From the NCBI RefSeq assembly GCF_003732665.1, contig NZ_MOBP01000012.1, forward strand, positions 494,325-558,324: a stretch of DNA of 64,000 nt, read 5' to 3'. The DNA comes from Pseudomonas frederiksbergensis (GTDB taxonomy: Bacteria; Pseudomonadota; Gammaproteobacteria; Pseudomonadales; Pseudomonadaceae). Positions within the stretch are counted from its first letter, which is position 1. Each line of letters opens with the position of its first letter. The position numbers and the translations under genes were made by a program. The notes under the pieces are model-generated. The model saw only the letters and a program-made list of their open reading frames with translations. It searched no databases and was not told the DNA's origin. This document shows positions 1-9,296 of this stretch, one piece after another.

Positions 1-7
1 TTCGATT

Positions 8-203
8 TCATACAATCCGCCAATTGGCTTTTTATTTGTCACGTGCAGATTTAAAACTTGCGACGGGCATCAGCTTGATCCAATCGACATGCATTAATGG
101 GTATGATCCGAATACTTATCTGAAAGACGCTCTGACTCGGTTACCGACACAGCGGGCGGGTAAGATCTGGCAATTAACCCCCGTGATGTGGTCGCCTACT
201 TAA
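8..203 (+). pseudogene. IS66 transposase (TnpC) 3' remnant
   Basis: The frame ending at the TAA at 201-203 reads like the C-terminus of IS66 TnpC: SLIQS, then NGYDPNTYLKDALTRLPTQR. The intact-looking copy at 25.4-26.9 kb has NGHDPYAYLKDVLTRLPTQK at the same place. Upstream, a NWLF match lies in another frame, so the piece carries at least one frameshift. There is no tnpA, tnpB or 5' tnpC. It is a dead scrap marking an old recombination junction at the left edge of the window. Confidence 0.8.
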
Positions 204-254
204 TCGCGCAACGCGACCTCGTTACATGTCTGCTCCTATAAACCCAGTAGCGAC

Positions 255-1247
255 TCACTCACTGTTCTCAGGGCTATCGCCTGTTAGCCTCATCCAGTTG
301 CCGTGAGCAAACTGTGCCTTTGCGCTGTCAGTGAGTCCGCAATTTTCCAGGAAACGCTTGGCGTCGCCGCCTTGGCGATACTGATACGGAAAGTCTGTTG
401 AAAATAACAGGCGATCCTCTCCGACAACCTCGCGGGCCCGGGCCAAGTAATGCGGAAGAAACATGCCGCTGGCGGTCAAGTATAAATTTCTACGCAAGTA
501 GGTGGACATCGAGTGAGCCAATCCAGAAACGCTGTCCATTGCAGCCAGTCGCTCTGCGTAGAACACCACCAACTCACCCCAGTGCCCCAGAATAACCTGG
601 AGAGCAGGCAGTCGATCAAATAAACCGGAGAGAACAAGCCTAATAAATTGTATGCCGGCATCATAGTGCCAACCCAGCCCATAAGTCGCAAAGGCAGCAT
701 TGACTTGAGGTTTAAACCCCGAATAGTAAGCGTCTCTGACGGCCACCGCCGGGACGCGAGGATGAAGCAGGATCGGCACCCTCAGTGTATGCGCGCAGTC
801 AAAGATAGGCATCAGGTCTGGATGGTCAAGGTTGCGAGCCCCTACCCTGCCACAAAGCATCGTACCCTTGAAACCCAGCGTCCTGACACACCGATCCAAC
901 TCCTCCGCCGCTTCCTCCGGCATAGCGACCGGGAGCGTAGCCAATGCCTGAAACCGCGTTGGATTTCGTGCGACGGCTTCGGCCAATAGATCATTTGCAC
1001 GCCGGGCAAGCGTGACGCTCTCAGCGCCGAAATCATGTAGCCCAGGCGTAGTCAGCGACAGAACTTGAACGTCCAGACCGGTTTCGTCCATCAGCACGAG
1101 GCGCTTTTCAGCTAAATCCAAGAGGCGCCCCTCGATTGCCCCCGAATGAAATGCCACGCTCGGATCGAGGGCCTCTAACTGGAGTGAATGCCAGGCATCG
1201 CGTATTTCGACAGTCAGGAAGTGTTCTTCTATTCCAATCAGCTTCAT
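255..1247 (-). CDS. ACMSD-superfamily amidohydrolase, benzoate/resorcylate decarboxylase-like
   Basis: A 330-residue TIM-barrel amidohydrolase (Amidohydro_2), the usual length for gamma-resorcylate and 2,3-dihydroxybenzoate decarboxylases. The metal and catalytic residues of that subgroup are visible: EEHF at residues 7-10, His162 in LLHPR, His222 in GHWGE and Asp285 in FSTDFPY. Family members remove the carboxylate of hydroxybenzoates in the cytoplasm using a divalent metal. The substrate cannot be read from sequence. The gene lies behind an SDR on the same strand (70 bp gap), so the two probably share a transcript controlled by the divergent LysR at 2168. A hydrolase rather than a decarboxylase is possible but less likely given the EEHF motif. 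Confidence 0.8.
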   Translation of the reverse strand: MKLIGIEEHFLTVEIRDAWHSLQLEALDPSVAFHSGAIEGRLLDLAEKRLVLMDETGLDVQVLSLTTPGLHDFGAESVTLARRANDLLAEAVARNPTRFQALATLPVAMPEEAAEELDRCVRTLGFKGTMLCGRVGARNLDHPDLMPIFDCAHTLRVPILLHPRVPAVAVRDAYYSGFKPQVNAAFATYGLGWHYDAGIQFIRLVLSGLFDRLPALQVILGHWGELVVFYAERLAAMDSVSGLAHSMSTYLRRNLYLTASGMFLPHYLARAREVVGEDRLLFSTDFPYQYRQGGDAKRFLENCGLTDSAKAQFAHGNWMRLTGDSPENSE

Positions 1248-1317
1248 TGAATTTGCCTCTTGGCAGACATGCGCTTGCGCTGCTTAAGACGCGAGTGCGA
1301 GGCGCTCTGATAAGTGA

Positions 1318-2034
1318 TCACCATGGGACGGTTTTACCTTCTCGGTCGACATACCGCAGGCCTTGCTTGCCTTGCTGCAAAAGCAGCGTACTGACGATTG
1401 TCGGGACTGTTTCCTCCAGGCTGAATGGAGCAGTTGGCCCTCCGAGTGCTGTACGTATCCAGCCTGGTGCCATTAACACTAAGGTACGAGGATCTTCGGC
1501 GTTCCGTGCAGCATAGCTGCGCATGTACATGTTCAGTGCTGCCTTGCTACCGCGATAAACTTCGTGGCCGCCCTTCTCGTTGCTACTCACGCTACCTTGT
1601 CCCGACGACATGATGCCGATCAGCCCGCTTGCAGGCACAAGGAATTGCAAGCCTTCAATCACACGCATTGGACTAAGCGCATTGGTGATCATTACTCGAA
1701 CAAAATCGTCCGTTGCCACTTCTGCAATAGTTTCGTCCTGGTTGTGATTGGCAGTGCCCGCATTGACGAAGAGCATATCGAAGCTTCTTGCGGCAAGGCG
1801 TCCCCTTAGCGCTTCGATTTCGTCGAGTTGGGTGATGTCCAGAGACTCGATCTCGACACGGCCTTTGTGTTCGTCGGCCAAGTCATGCAGTTGCGTTTTG
1901 GCACTGCCTCGGACCGTACCCATGACGTTCCATCCCCTCTTCAAAAACTCTGCGGCCATAGCATGACCGATACCGCGTGACGCTCCGATAATGAGCAGTG
2001 ACTTGGGCGTGATGGTGAGTGCATTTGTAGACAT
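1318..2034 (-). CDS. Short-chain dehydrogenase/reductase
   Basis: A 238-residue SDR with a Rossmann fold: cofactor motif GASRGIG at 17-23, NAG at 91-93, a catalytic serine near 143, and Tyr160/Lys164 (YRGSK). It should oxidise or reduce an alcohol/carbonyl substrate with NAD(P)(H); an Arg near the end of beta-2 (VRGS) mildly favours NADPH. It starts the presumed two-gene operon with the downstream amidohydrolase. Its start lies 133 bp from the start chosen for the divergent LysR, the classic arrangement for a LysR-controlled target. Confidence 0.85.
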   Translation of the reverse strand: MSTNALTITPKSLLIIGASRGIGHAMAAEFLKRGWNVMGTVRGSAKTQLHDLADEHKGRVEIESLDITQLDEIEALRGRLAARSFDMLFVNAGTANHNQDETIAEVATDDFVRVMITNALSPMRVIEGLQFLVPASGLIGIMSSGQGSVSSNEKGGHEVYRGSKAALNMYMRSYAARNAEDPRTLVLMAPGWIRTALGGPTAPFSLEETVPTIVSTLLLQQGKQGLRYVDREGKTVPW

Positions 2035-2167
2035 GATTCATGTTTCCTTCATTCGTTGCGGTCAACTTGACTATAGGGGGGTGTTACAAAAAGCGGTAGA
2101 CGCAAGAAAATCACAATATAGTTGCATCGGAGGCCTTATCTGGCATGTCTATCTCAGCGGGATTTCT

Positions 2168-3121
2168 ATGAGCGACATTGATCTGAATCTTCTCCTGGCC
2201 CTTGATATGTTGCTGGCCGAATGCAGCGTAACCCGTGCTGCACAGCGATTGAGTCTCAGTACCTCGGCCATGAGTCGGACGCTTACGCGATTGCGCGCGG
2301 TGACTGGCGACCCTCTGCTTGTGCGCGCCGGACGAGGACTCGTTCCTACGCCTCGCGCTATGGAGCTGCGTGATCAGGTTCACGAATTGACCCGTAATGC
2401 TCGGGTCATTCTGCGACCGCAGATCAGTAACGTTGACATAGCCTCTGTCGAAGGTACGTTCACCATACGTGCCAGCCAGTCATTCATGGCGTGGCTTTCT
2501 GGCCCGCTGGTAACGGCGGTCGCCCAACTAGCACCACGCATGTGCCTGAGATTCGAAGCTCGCCCCCAAAAAGACGCACAATCGCTGCGTGAAGGAATGG
2601 TAGATCTGGATATCGGTTTGCTTGGAACGTCTGCACCGGAGATTCGTACCCGATTCCTGTTTCATGACGCTTATGTGGGAGTTGTTCGAGTTGGACATCC
2701 GATCCTGGCAAGCAAACATGTTACGGCTGAGCACTTCGCCGCATTCAATCATGTTGTAGCGTTGCAAGAGGGAAGCGCAATCGAGCCGCTCAATAATAAA
2801 CTTGAGTCCAGCGGCCTAAGGCGCAAGATAACCGTGGTGGTGCCGGGCTACCCTGATGCAATTCGGATCGCCTGCCGATCAGAACTTATCGCCGTCGTGC
2901 CACGCTCCTGCCTGGATAGCGCTCGTTTGGATGGCTCGTCTTTGGAGCTAATCAGCTTTGAGCTCCCCGTGCGGCTCCCACGCTTCCAGATATCGGCGAT
3001 GTGGCATCCCCGTATGGACGCTGACCCGGTACATCGCTGCCTAAGGAATTGCATAATTTCATTGTGCCAGGAGGCATATCCGTCAACTCTCGATCCGATT
3101 CCTTCAACCCGCAAAGGTTGA
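2168..3121 (+). CDS. LysR-family transcriptional regulator
   Basis: A 317-residue LysR protein: winged helix-turn-helix at about 6-65 (AAQRLSLSTSAMSRTLTRLR) followed by the periplasmic-binding-like effector domain. The open frame extends 59 codons further upstream into the divergent SDR, but those residues do not look like LysR. The ATG at 2168 begins MSDIDLNLLLALD, the normal LysR N-terminus, so I chose it. It most likely controls the divergent SDR/amidohydrolase pair in response to an aromatic or related inducer. Confidence 0.85.
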   Translation: MSDIDLNLLLALDMLLAECSVTRAAQRLSLSTSAMSRTLTRLRAVTGDPLLVRAGRGLVPTPRAMELRDQVHELTRNARVILRPQISNVDIASVEGTFTIRASQSFMAWLSGPLVTAVAQLAPRMCLRFEARPQKDAQSLREGMVDLDIGLLGTSAPEIRTRFLFHDAYVGVVRVGHPILASKHVTAEHFAAFNHVVALQEGSAIEPLNNKLESSGLRRKITVVVPGYPDAIRIACRSELIAVVPRSCLDSARLDGSSLELISFELPVRLPRFQISAMWHPRMDADPVHRCLRNCIISLCQEAYPSTLDPIPSTRKG

Positions 3122-3144
3122 GTTTCAGGATAGATGGTTGAGGA

Positions 3145-3285
3145 ATGACTTTGTTATCTCTGCGGGCCTGGACCTACCCAACTGTAATGATCGCCGCGGC
3201 CCTGATGATCGTCTGGTAGCTCGGTACTGCCTTAATCGCCTTCACAGGTCTCACGACTTTAAGTCGATCAGGTAGCCAGGACAAA
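3145..3285 (+). pseudogene. Possible ABC permease N-terminal remnant
   Basis: A 24-residue frame from 3145 reads LRAWTYPTVMIAAALMIVW, then a TAG, then LGTALIAFTGL. This resembles the first membrane segment of SsuC/TauC-type ABC permeases with an in-frame stop. The match is short and by eye only. The rest of 3122-3337 shows nothing recognisable. Confidence 0.25.
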
Positions 3286-3337
3286 AATAGCCGACCTCAA
3301 AGGCGCCAACAAAAGTGCATACACAATAGCTTTGCAT

Positions 3338-3393
3338 GTTGTTCCGCAGCGCTCATAACTCTTATAAAAAGAGATTAGAGCGCTGCGGACAAC
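3338..3393. repeat. Long inverted repeat (hairpin)
   Basis: The arms GTTGTTCCGCAGCGCTC (3338-3354) and GAGCGCTGCGGACAAC (3378-3393) are nearly perfect inverse complements around a 23-base AT-rich loop. No T-run follows on either strand, so it is not a standard rho-independent terminator. It sits between the LysR 3' end and the dead oxidoreductase. It could be a transcript-end hairpin or a remnant of mobile-element ends. Confidence 0.6.
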
Positions 3394-3395
3394 TA

Positions 3396-4474
3396 CTAGA
3401 ACGCTTTGCTTGAAGGCATCAAATCCAGATATTTTGGATGGCTCGATAAGATAGGGAGCGTTACTACCGTGCCTGTCTCAGCAGAATGGTAGATGGCAGT
3501 GATGAGTTCCAATGACTGGCGTGCAACATCAAGCGTCACAGGTGTCGGCCGGTTTTTTGTGAGCGAAGCATATACCAGTGCGAACTCGCCCGCGAACCAC
3601 TCCTCCCCTGGTATGAAATCTTCCAATGCTGTCGCAATCGCTTGATCGATCTCGGAGGATTTTCCTTTGAAGTACCAAAAATCTTCGCCAGGTTTGTAAG
3701 GATGAGTGCTGCGGCTTTCTACGGTCATGTCAGAAAATACGAAGCGCAGCCGCGAGAGCTCTTCGGCTGCTCCCAATGGCACCGATAGATTTGCCACAGA
3801 GCCGTTTTGCATGGCAATGGATATGGGCGCAATCCTCAACTTCAATAGGATTAACGCGTGTCGCCAGATGAGCAAAAACCGACTTAATGGAACCGTTCAC
3901 ATAGGTCAACATGTCGTATACGTGAAGCGCGTGCGTCAGACAGCACCCCACCCAGTTCTGTTGCCCATTTGCCTCGCCAGTCAACGGCATAGTAGTCAGC
4001 ATTGCGACGCCAGGATGTTTCGATAGTGGCAACAAACGGCGTGTGGGCAAACCCTTTTGCCTGAAGATGTTTGAGCTTCTGCAGACCATGCCCAAAGCGG
4101 TACTGGAAAATTGGAAAGAGTTGGCTTTTGGATTTTTGCTCAGCCACAGCGATCGCATCAATATCAGCGAGTGAACCCATCAGAGGTTTTTCGCAGATGA
4201 CATGAAGTACCGACGCCAACCCTTTTTCAATCAGATCACGGTGCACATGAGGCGGGGTGCAAATATCGATTATGTCGATATCCTGAGCTTCCAGGAGCGC
4301 ATTGAAGTCTGTCGTACGAGCGTCCATGCCCATGGGAAAAATAATGATCGGTAGATGGATGCCAACGGTCGCGTCTAGACACGCAGTTGTAAGAGCATCC
4401 CTCTTTTCGCGGTGGTAATTTTCAAATGGCTGAAATTCAATGCTGGCGTCGCGTCGTTGAAGGGAATATGACAA
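3396..4474 (-). pseudogene. Gfo/Idh/MocA-family oxidoreductase, frameshifted and 5'-truncated
   Basis: Three frames on the minus strand together give one Gfo/Idh/MocA dehydrogenase. The first (4474 to about 3960) carries DIIDICTPPHVHRDLIEKGL, the EKP motif (CEKPLMG) and a WRRNADYY...WRGKWATELGG stretch. The next frame continues CLTHALHVYDML...NPIEVEDCA near 3830-3960. The last (3396-3840) supplies the C-terminal beta-sheet domain. At least two frameshifts separate them, and the N-terminal GxGxxG cofactor motif is missing. Such enzymes oxidise sugars, inositols or related polyols with NAD(P). It is non-functional as read. Confidence 0.8.
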
Positions 4475-4511
4475 GCTTCACCAACCAGGTTATTCAAGCT
4501 TGTTTCGCCTT

Positions 4512-5249
4512 CTAACTCACCAACGCTAAGGCATCTGCGCCGGCAACGATGCGTATAGGTGAACCCAAGTCATTTGCGGCACGCCAAACCGCTTCAGTTA
4601 CGTCTTGAGTTTCAGTGACTAAGGTTGATTGCGACCACTCGGTAAAGACGCGCTGCGCAAGATCGGTGTAAGCCTCTGGAATGCTGCCTTGTATTCGAGG
4701 CTGCGCATTTTTACCGAAGTCGGTCTCGGGTGCGCGGCCCGGTAGCACCAGACTAACCCGAACATTGAACGGCTCAAGCTCCAGTGCCAGTGACTCAGTG
4801 AACGCATTCACCGCTGCCTTGCTCGCGGTGTATACGCTTAGCAGCGGCAATGACCTTATCGTTACGCTTGAGGTTACGTTTACGATAACCCCGCCTTTAC
4901 GCTGCCGGAATTGCGGCAGCACCGCCTGAATCATCGCCATGGTGCCAAAGGTATTAGTTTCAAAGATGCTACGGATCGCTTGCATCGAGCTGCCCTCGAG
5001 GGCGCCCAGCAAACCAATCCCGGCGTTGTTGACCAGCACATCAATTGGCCCTGCGGCCCCTACAGCTTGTTGGATACTGTCCGGGTCGGTCACGTCTAGA
5101 GCGAGCACACGAAGGTGCTCGGACGCTCCAATAATCTGCACATTGGGCGTGCGCATAGTCGCGACAACCTTCCAGTTTCGCGCGAGAAAATACTGGGCGG
5201 TGGCCAGACCGAAGCCGGAAGAGCAGCCAGTAATCAGAACAGTTTTCAT
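4512..5249 (-). CDS. Short-chain dehydrogenase/reductase (classical SDR)
   Basis: A 245-residue classical SDR: TGCSSGFG at 7-14, NNAG at 74-77, Ser127/128, Tyr140 and Lys144 (YTASK). An Arg at 33 (TMRTP) suggests NADP(H). The product resembles keto-reductases or alcohol dehydrogenases acting on small carbonyl compounds. It is divergent from an AraC-family activator at 5351 with a 101 bp gap, so that regulator is the likely controller. The dead oxidoreductase lies 37 bp downstream and may once have been co-transcribed. Confidence 0.85.
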   Translation of the reverse strand: MKTVLITGCSSGFGLATAQYFLARNWKVVATMRTPNVQIIGASEHLRVLALDVTDPDSIQQAVGAAGPIDVLVNNAGIGLLGALEGSSMQAIRSIFETNTFGTMAMIQAVLPQFRQRKGGVIVNVTSSVTIRSLPLLSVYTASKAAVNAFTESLALELEPFNVRVSLVLPGRAPETDFGKNAQPRIQGSIPEAYTDLAQRVFTEWSQSTLVTETQDVTEAVWRAANDLGSPIRIVAGADALALVS

Positions 5250-5350
5250 GGTTTAGTTTCCATTCGGTGATTGACAGGACTGTAACGATAGGCTCTCGTG
5301 TCTGGACTTAATATCATTGACGGTCCGCCAATCTTTCGCAGGAGTCCAAG

Positions 5351-6259
5351 ATGTTCGATCCGCTCGCAGAGGTAGTCACTCTGCTGCAACCGGGCGCCTC
5401 TTTTTCCAAGATTGTCAGTGGCGCCGGAGCTTGGCGTGTGCGCCGCACGGAGTTCGGCCAACCCTTCTACTGCGCAATTCTCGAAGGCGGGTGCCGGCTG
5501 TCAGTGGCAAGACAGCTACCGATTACCTTGCAGGCCAGCGACTTTGTGCTAATACCGGCCGCCTATGATTTCACCATGACGAGCCTTGAGCCGATGGCAG
5601 ACGAGGACGTCGATACCCCGCCTGTTGAAGTACGCCCAAGGGATATTCGTGTTGGCACACCCGGCGACAAGGTCGATGTTCAATTTCTGGTGGGCCATTG
5701 CACATTCGGTTCGCCGGATGCGGCCTTGCTGGTATCGCTGCTACCGCAGCTGGTGATCGTTCGCGGTGAGCGACGACTGGCGACGCTGGTAGAGCTGGTA
5801 GCCGAGGAAGCGCGCGCACAACGTCCAGCGCGGAATGTGATTCTGGCGCATCTGTTGGAGGTATTGTTCATCGAAGCCCTGCGCTCAACCACGAACACTG
5901 CCGCATCGCCTGGCCTCCTGCGCGGACTCGGCGACGAACGCTTGGCAGTGGCAATACGCCTGATACACGAACATCCCAACCGACCCTGGACTGTGGCGCA
6001 ACTCGCCAAGGAAGCTGCCCTCTCGCGCTCGACTTTCTTCGAACGCTTTACCCAGGCGTTAGGCATGGCTCCAATAGCGTACCTGTTCTCGTGGCGTATG
6101 GCGTTGGCCAAGAACCTGCTGCGTCGTCAGGACGACAGTATTACCGAGATCGCCCAACGGGTCGGTTACAGTTCAGCGAGCGCATTCAGTGTTGCATTTA
6201 CCAGATATACGGGGCTTCCACCTGCAAGGTATTCGCGAGAGGGATCGTTGTGCGAATGA
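5351..6259 (+). CDS. AraC-family regulator with cupin-like N-terminal domain
   Basis: A 302-residue protein. Residues about 10-180 match the AraC-associated cupin_6 type sensor domain (MFDPLAEVVTLLQP start; FYCAILEGGCRL). Residues about 200-298 hold two helix-turn-helix motifs (WTVAQLAKEAALSRSTFFERF and ITEIAQRVGYSSASAFSVAF). An AGGAG lies 6 bases before the ATG. This subfamily commonly sits next to and regulates a divergent oxidoreductase, here the SDR at 4512-5249. Confidence 0.85.
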   Translation: MFDPLAEVVTLLQPGASFSKIVSGAGAWRVRRTEFGQPFYCAILEGGCRLSVARQLPITLQASDFVLIPAAYDFTMTSLEPMADEDVDTPPVEVRPRDIRVGTPGDKVDVQFLVGHCTFGSPDAALLVSLLPQLVIVRGERRLATLVELVAEEARAQRPARNVILAHLLEVLFIEALRSTTNTAASPGLLRGLGDERLAVAIRLIHEHPNRPWTVAQLAKEAALSRSTFFERFTQALGMAPIAYLFSWRMALAKNLLRRQDDSITEIAQRVGYSSASAFSVAFTRYTGLPPARYSREGSLCE

Positions 6260-6356
6260 TTGCAAAAAAAACAGGTCGTTCTTACTGGCGTAGTGCTAAC
6301 GGATATATGTACCCGCTCATCTCTTCAACGTCGGGGCGCGTTACACGTAGAATCAC

Positions 6357-6850
6357 AGTTTCTCGGCGGCCAGCGTGAAATTATCAGCCGCAACGCGCAT
6401 CCCACTTAGTCGCAAGCGATCCAGTTTCAGGATGCGCTTGAGGGTGCGAAAAACATTTCGACCGTCTTACGTCCTTGGCGAGAACGCATTTACTCCAACG
6501 TCGCTGCGATGCGTTGAGCCTCATCACGAGCGGCCTCATGGACGTTGCGAGGGATCTTGCGAATCGAAGTGTATGGATAGAACTTAGCTTTCAGATGATG
6601 GAGTTGGCTTTGGTTGAGGTGCGAACGCTCGTTTTTGAGGACTCGCCAATAGGTCCGCTATGCGCTTTCGGATGGTCAGCGGTATCCCTCAGCCTCCTCG
6701 TTCCAGCGGAAATCCCCGATCGAAAACTGTCGTGCTAGCGCTCGGTTTTGCCCCAGACCCGCACATGCGGCTCGATGTCTTTTTTCTCCACCATCCAGAC
6801 CAGCATCGGAGCTGTACCGTAACTGCTTACAGCATCATGCCTCAGATCGC
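6357..6850 (-). pseudogene. IS1182-family transposase C-terminal remnant
   Basis: Read on the minus strand in several frames, this stretch gives MLVWMVEKKDIEPHVRVWGK, DFRWNEEAEGYR, IPRNVHEAARDEAQRIAATLE, GRKTVEMFF and RTLKRILKLDRLRLSG. These are hallmarks of the C-terminal half of IS1182/IS5-like DDE transposases. Stops and frameshifts interrupt it. It is not the same element as the intact copy at 28.8-30.5 kb. The remaining 6260-6356 and 6851-7042 show nothing further. Confidence 0.7.
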
Positions 6851-7042
6851 GCGCTGCAGAGAAAATAAGTGTCGGAAGGAAATTGGACAACGCCAAACGA
6901 CACTGGAAAAGTCGCCAAACCTATTAGCGAATAAACTCTGTAGGCATTGGCCTAGAGTCGGCAACGTTGGCCGCAAGTCATTATTGTTTAACGGGCAGCC
7001 AAATTCTAGCATGGGGGACCGCCAACACTTCCGGAGTTAATT

Positions 7043-8005
7043 ATGCAAGTCAATCAATGGATCGACGTTCACGCGCACTTTACTCCCCCCATGACTGCAG
7101 AACAGAGCGATGCACGTTGGGCTGCAATGCAGAAAGCTGACTGGGTCGGGACCAAGCCTGACGACTGGTCACCGCAGGCTGCACTTGCCTATATGAACCG
7201 GGCCGGTATCGCTATGCAGATGCTTAGCAATATCCCTGCCTCGCTAGAAGCGCTGCGCGCCTCCAACGATTACGGTGCACGTCTTGTGAAGCAGTACCCA
7301 ACAAGGTTCGGCTTGCTGGTTGCCCTCCCAACTGACGATCCACAGCAGGCGTTGGAGGAAATTCGCCGTGGTGCCGACGAGTTAGATGCTGATGGTTTTG
7401 CGGTGACGTTCTGCTACAACGGCGTCTATCTCAGCGACCCAAGCCTGGAGCCAGTATGGGCCGAACTGAATCGACGTCGCGCACCGGTCTTCGCCCATCC
7501 TAATGCCTACGCGCCGGGCTCCTTCGGACGCCCGAGCCCGGTGATCGAAGTGGCATTCGAAACCACGCGCACCGTGGTAGATATGTTGTATCGCGGAGTA
7601 TTTCGCCGCCATCCCGACTTCAAGTTGGTGCTTGCCCACTGCGGTGCCGCCTTGCCAGCGTTGTCGGGTCGATTACTGCTGCTGGGCACCGAACCCTGGG
7701 TGCCAAACCCACAAAATATTAGCCAGTCAGAAATGCGCAAGCAACTGGGCGCCTTGTATGTCGACACAGCAATGACCGGCTCGGTGCATACCATCGCGCC
7801 TGCAATGGCGATGACCGGCTGCGAGCACATCGTCTACGGCTCCGATTGCGGCGTGCCGTGCACCCGTGAAGGTACTGCTCTAGCCAATCTGCAGGCGCTG
7901 ATGGATCATTCCGGACTGTCGCCGGAGCAGGTCGAGCAAGTCGGACGTAACGCACTCGCACTATTTCCTGCGGCCGCTAAACGTATGCATGAGGCTGAGT
8001 TATAG
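7043..8005 (+). CDS. ACMSD-superfamily amidohydrolase, 6-methylsalicylate decarboxylase-like
   Basis: A 320-residue Amidohydro_2 protein. Metal and catalytic residues: DVHAHF (Asp8, His10, His12), His152 in FAHP, His199 in LAHCGAALP and Asp268 in YGSDCG. The H-x-H N-terminal motif and the AHCGAALP signature are typical of the ACMSD/6-methylsalicylate decarboxylase branch. It therefore differs in type from the EEHF protein at 255-1247. GGAG lies 8 bases before the ATG. It stands alone: a dead IS1182 lies upstream and a dead azoreductase downstream. Confidence 0.8.
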   Translation: MQVNQWIDVHAHFTPPMTAEQSDARWAAMQKADWVGTKPDDWSPQAALAYMNRAGIAMQMLSNIPASLEALRASNDYGARLVKQYPTRFGLLVALPTDDPQQALEEIRRGADELDADGFAVTFCYNGVYLSDPSLEPVWAELNRRRAPVFAHPNAYAPGSFGRPSPVIEVAFETTRTVVDMLYRGVFRRHPDFKLVLAHCGAALPALSGRLLLLGTEPWVPNPQNISQSEMRKQLGALYVDTAMTGSVHTIAPAMAMTGCEHIVYGSDCGVPCTREGTALANLQALMDHSGLSPEQVEQVGRNALALFPAAAKRMHEAEL

Positions 8006-8042
8006 AAAACCTTATTCGGCGCAATCTAACACGCCGCCAGCG

Positions 8043-8214
8043 CGCTTCGACTTTCAGAATCCCTATGTCGAGGCCTGGCAGGGTTTTGTTTGCATGAGCG
8101 ATGCGCCATGCGTTGGTTATGAAGAAAACCTTCTTGGGCCAGGACGTTGATCGCAGCGCCAGTGCCGCCGCGATTCAGCAGGCCAAGGTTGTGGCAGACA
8201 GTCTTTACCGCTGA
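8043..8214 (+). pseudogene. FMN-dependent azoreductase-like C-terminal remnant
   Basis: The first frame reads FDFQNPYVEAWQGFVCMSDA and resembles the ...YL...LGFIGITD region near the end of AzoR-type NAD(P)H:quinone/azo reductases. A second frame continues LGQDVDRSASAAAIQQAKV to a TGA at 8212. A frameshift lies near 8130 and there is no N-terminal flavodoxin-like part. It follows the decarboxylase gene directly and probably formed an operon with it once. The rest of 8215-8334 has no recognisable content. Confidence 0.5.
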
Positions 8215-8334
8215 AAATCAGTTGGATGGTCAGGTAGCATCGTCCAGTCAACCACTGATGATCACCTTATCCTAAGCCCTGAAAAGCGGGATCACGCCGT
8301 CGCGGATCCCGTCAATCAGCTCGCGCCATTTCGC

Positions 8335-9198
8335 CTACGCCAATTTATCCAGTTCTGCCAACAGCTGCGGCGCGATAACCAACTCGCTCGCCGCCAGATT
8401 TTCCTGTAAGTGCGCGACCGAGGACGTGCCGGGGATCAGCAATATATTGGGCGCACGCTGCAGCAACCACGCCAGTGCGACCTGAATGGGTGAAGTCTCC
8501 AGGCGAGTCGCTACATCAGTCAGCGCTTGTGACTGCAGCGGTGTGAAGCCGCCCAGCGGGAAGAACGGCACGTAGGCGATGCCCTGCGCGCCCAATTCAG
8601 CGATCAGTGACTCGTCATCCCGATGGGACAGGTTGTAGTGATTCTGCACGCAGACAATCTCGGCAATTCCCTGCGCCTGCTGCACTTGCGTCGGGGTCAC
8701 ATTGCTGACCCCAAGGTGCCGGATGAGGCCCTGACGCTGCAGCTCTGCCAGCGCCGTGAATTGTTCTTCGATGGACTCGTCGCCCGGCGAGTGCATGTTT
8801 CCCCAGGCGCGATAATTCACCACCTCCATCACATCGAGCCCTAGATTTCGAAGATTGTCGTGCACCGCGCGGACCAGTTCGGCCGGTGTTTGCGCCGGGT
8901 TCCAAGAGCCATCACTGCCCCGCTGAGCGCCGACTTTGGTCACGATCACCAAGTCATCGGCATACGGGTGCAAGGCTTCTCGAATCAGTTTGTTGGTGAC
9001 ATGCGGGCCGTAAAAGTCCGAGGTATCAATGTGATTCACCCCCGCTGCTACCGCTGTCCGCAGAACGGTAACCGCTTCCTGTGGGTCTTTGACAGGTCCG
9101 AACACGCCCGGGCCGGCTAACTGCATCGCACCGTAGCCCATCCGGTTTATGGTCCGGGCGCCCAGTGCAAAAGTACCTGCTTGGCTTGCATGGCTCAT
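8335..9198 (-). CDS. Aldo/keto reductase
   Basis: A 287-residue AKR TIM barrel with catalytic residues Asp58, Tyr63 and Lys88 (HIDTSDFYGP ... VIVTKVG) and the C-terminal NADPH-binding segment ILLIPGTSSVAHLQENLAA. The open frame continues upstream, but those residues overlap the divergent LysR and are unlike AKR. The ATG at 9198 (MSHASQAGTFALG) fits the family N-terminus. It should reduce aldehydes or ketones with NADPH. The divergent LysR starting at 9297 is the probable regulator. Confidence 0.88.
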   Translation of the reverse strand: MSHASQAGTFALGARTINRMGYGAMQLAGPGVFGPVKDPQEAVTVLRTAVAAGVNHIDTSDFYGPHVTNKLIREALHPYADDLVIVTKVGAQRGSDGSWNPAQTPAELVRAVHDNLRNLGLDVMEVVNYRAWGNMHSPGDESIEEQFTALAELQRQGLIRHLGVSNVTPTQVQQAQGIAEIVCVQNHYNLSHRDDESLIAELGAQGIAYVPFFPLGGFTPLQSQALTDVATRLETSPIQVALAWLLQRAPNILLIPGTSSVAHLQENLAASELVIAPQLLAELDKLA

Positions 9199-9296
9199 GT
9201 CATCTACGCCTTCAATGTGTGAAGGCTCACTATAGGCATTGACGACTGCGCTGATAATCTGGTGGAATCTGCACAGGCCGTACGGATAAGCGAACA

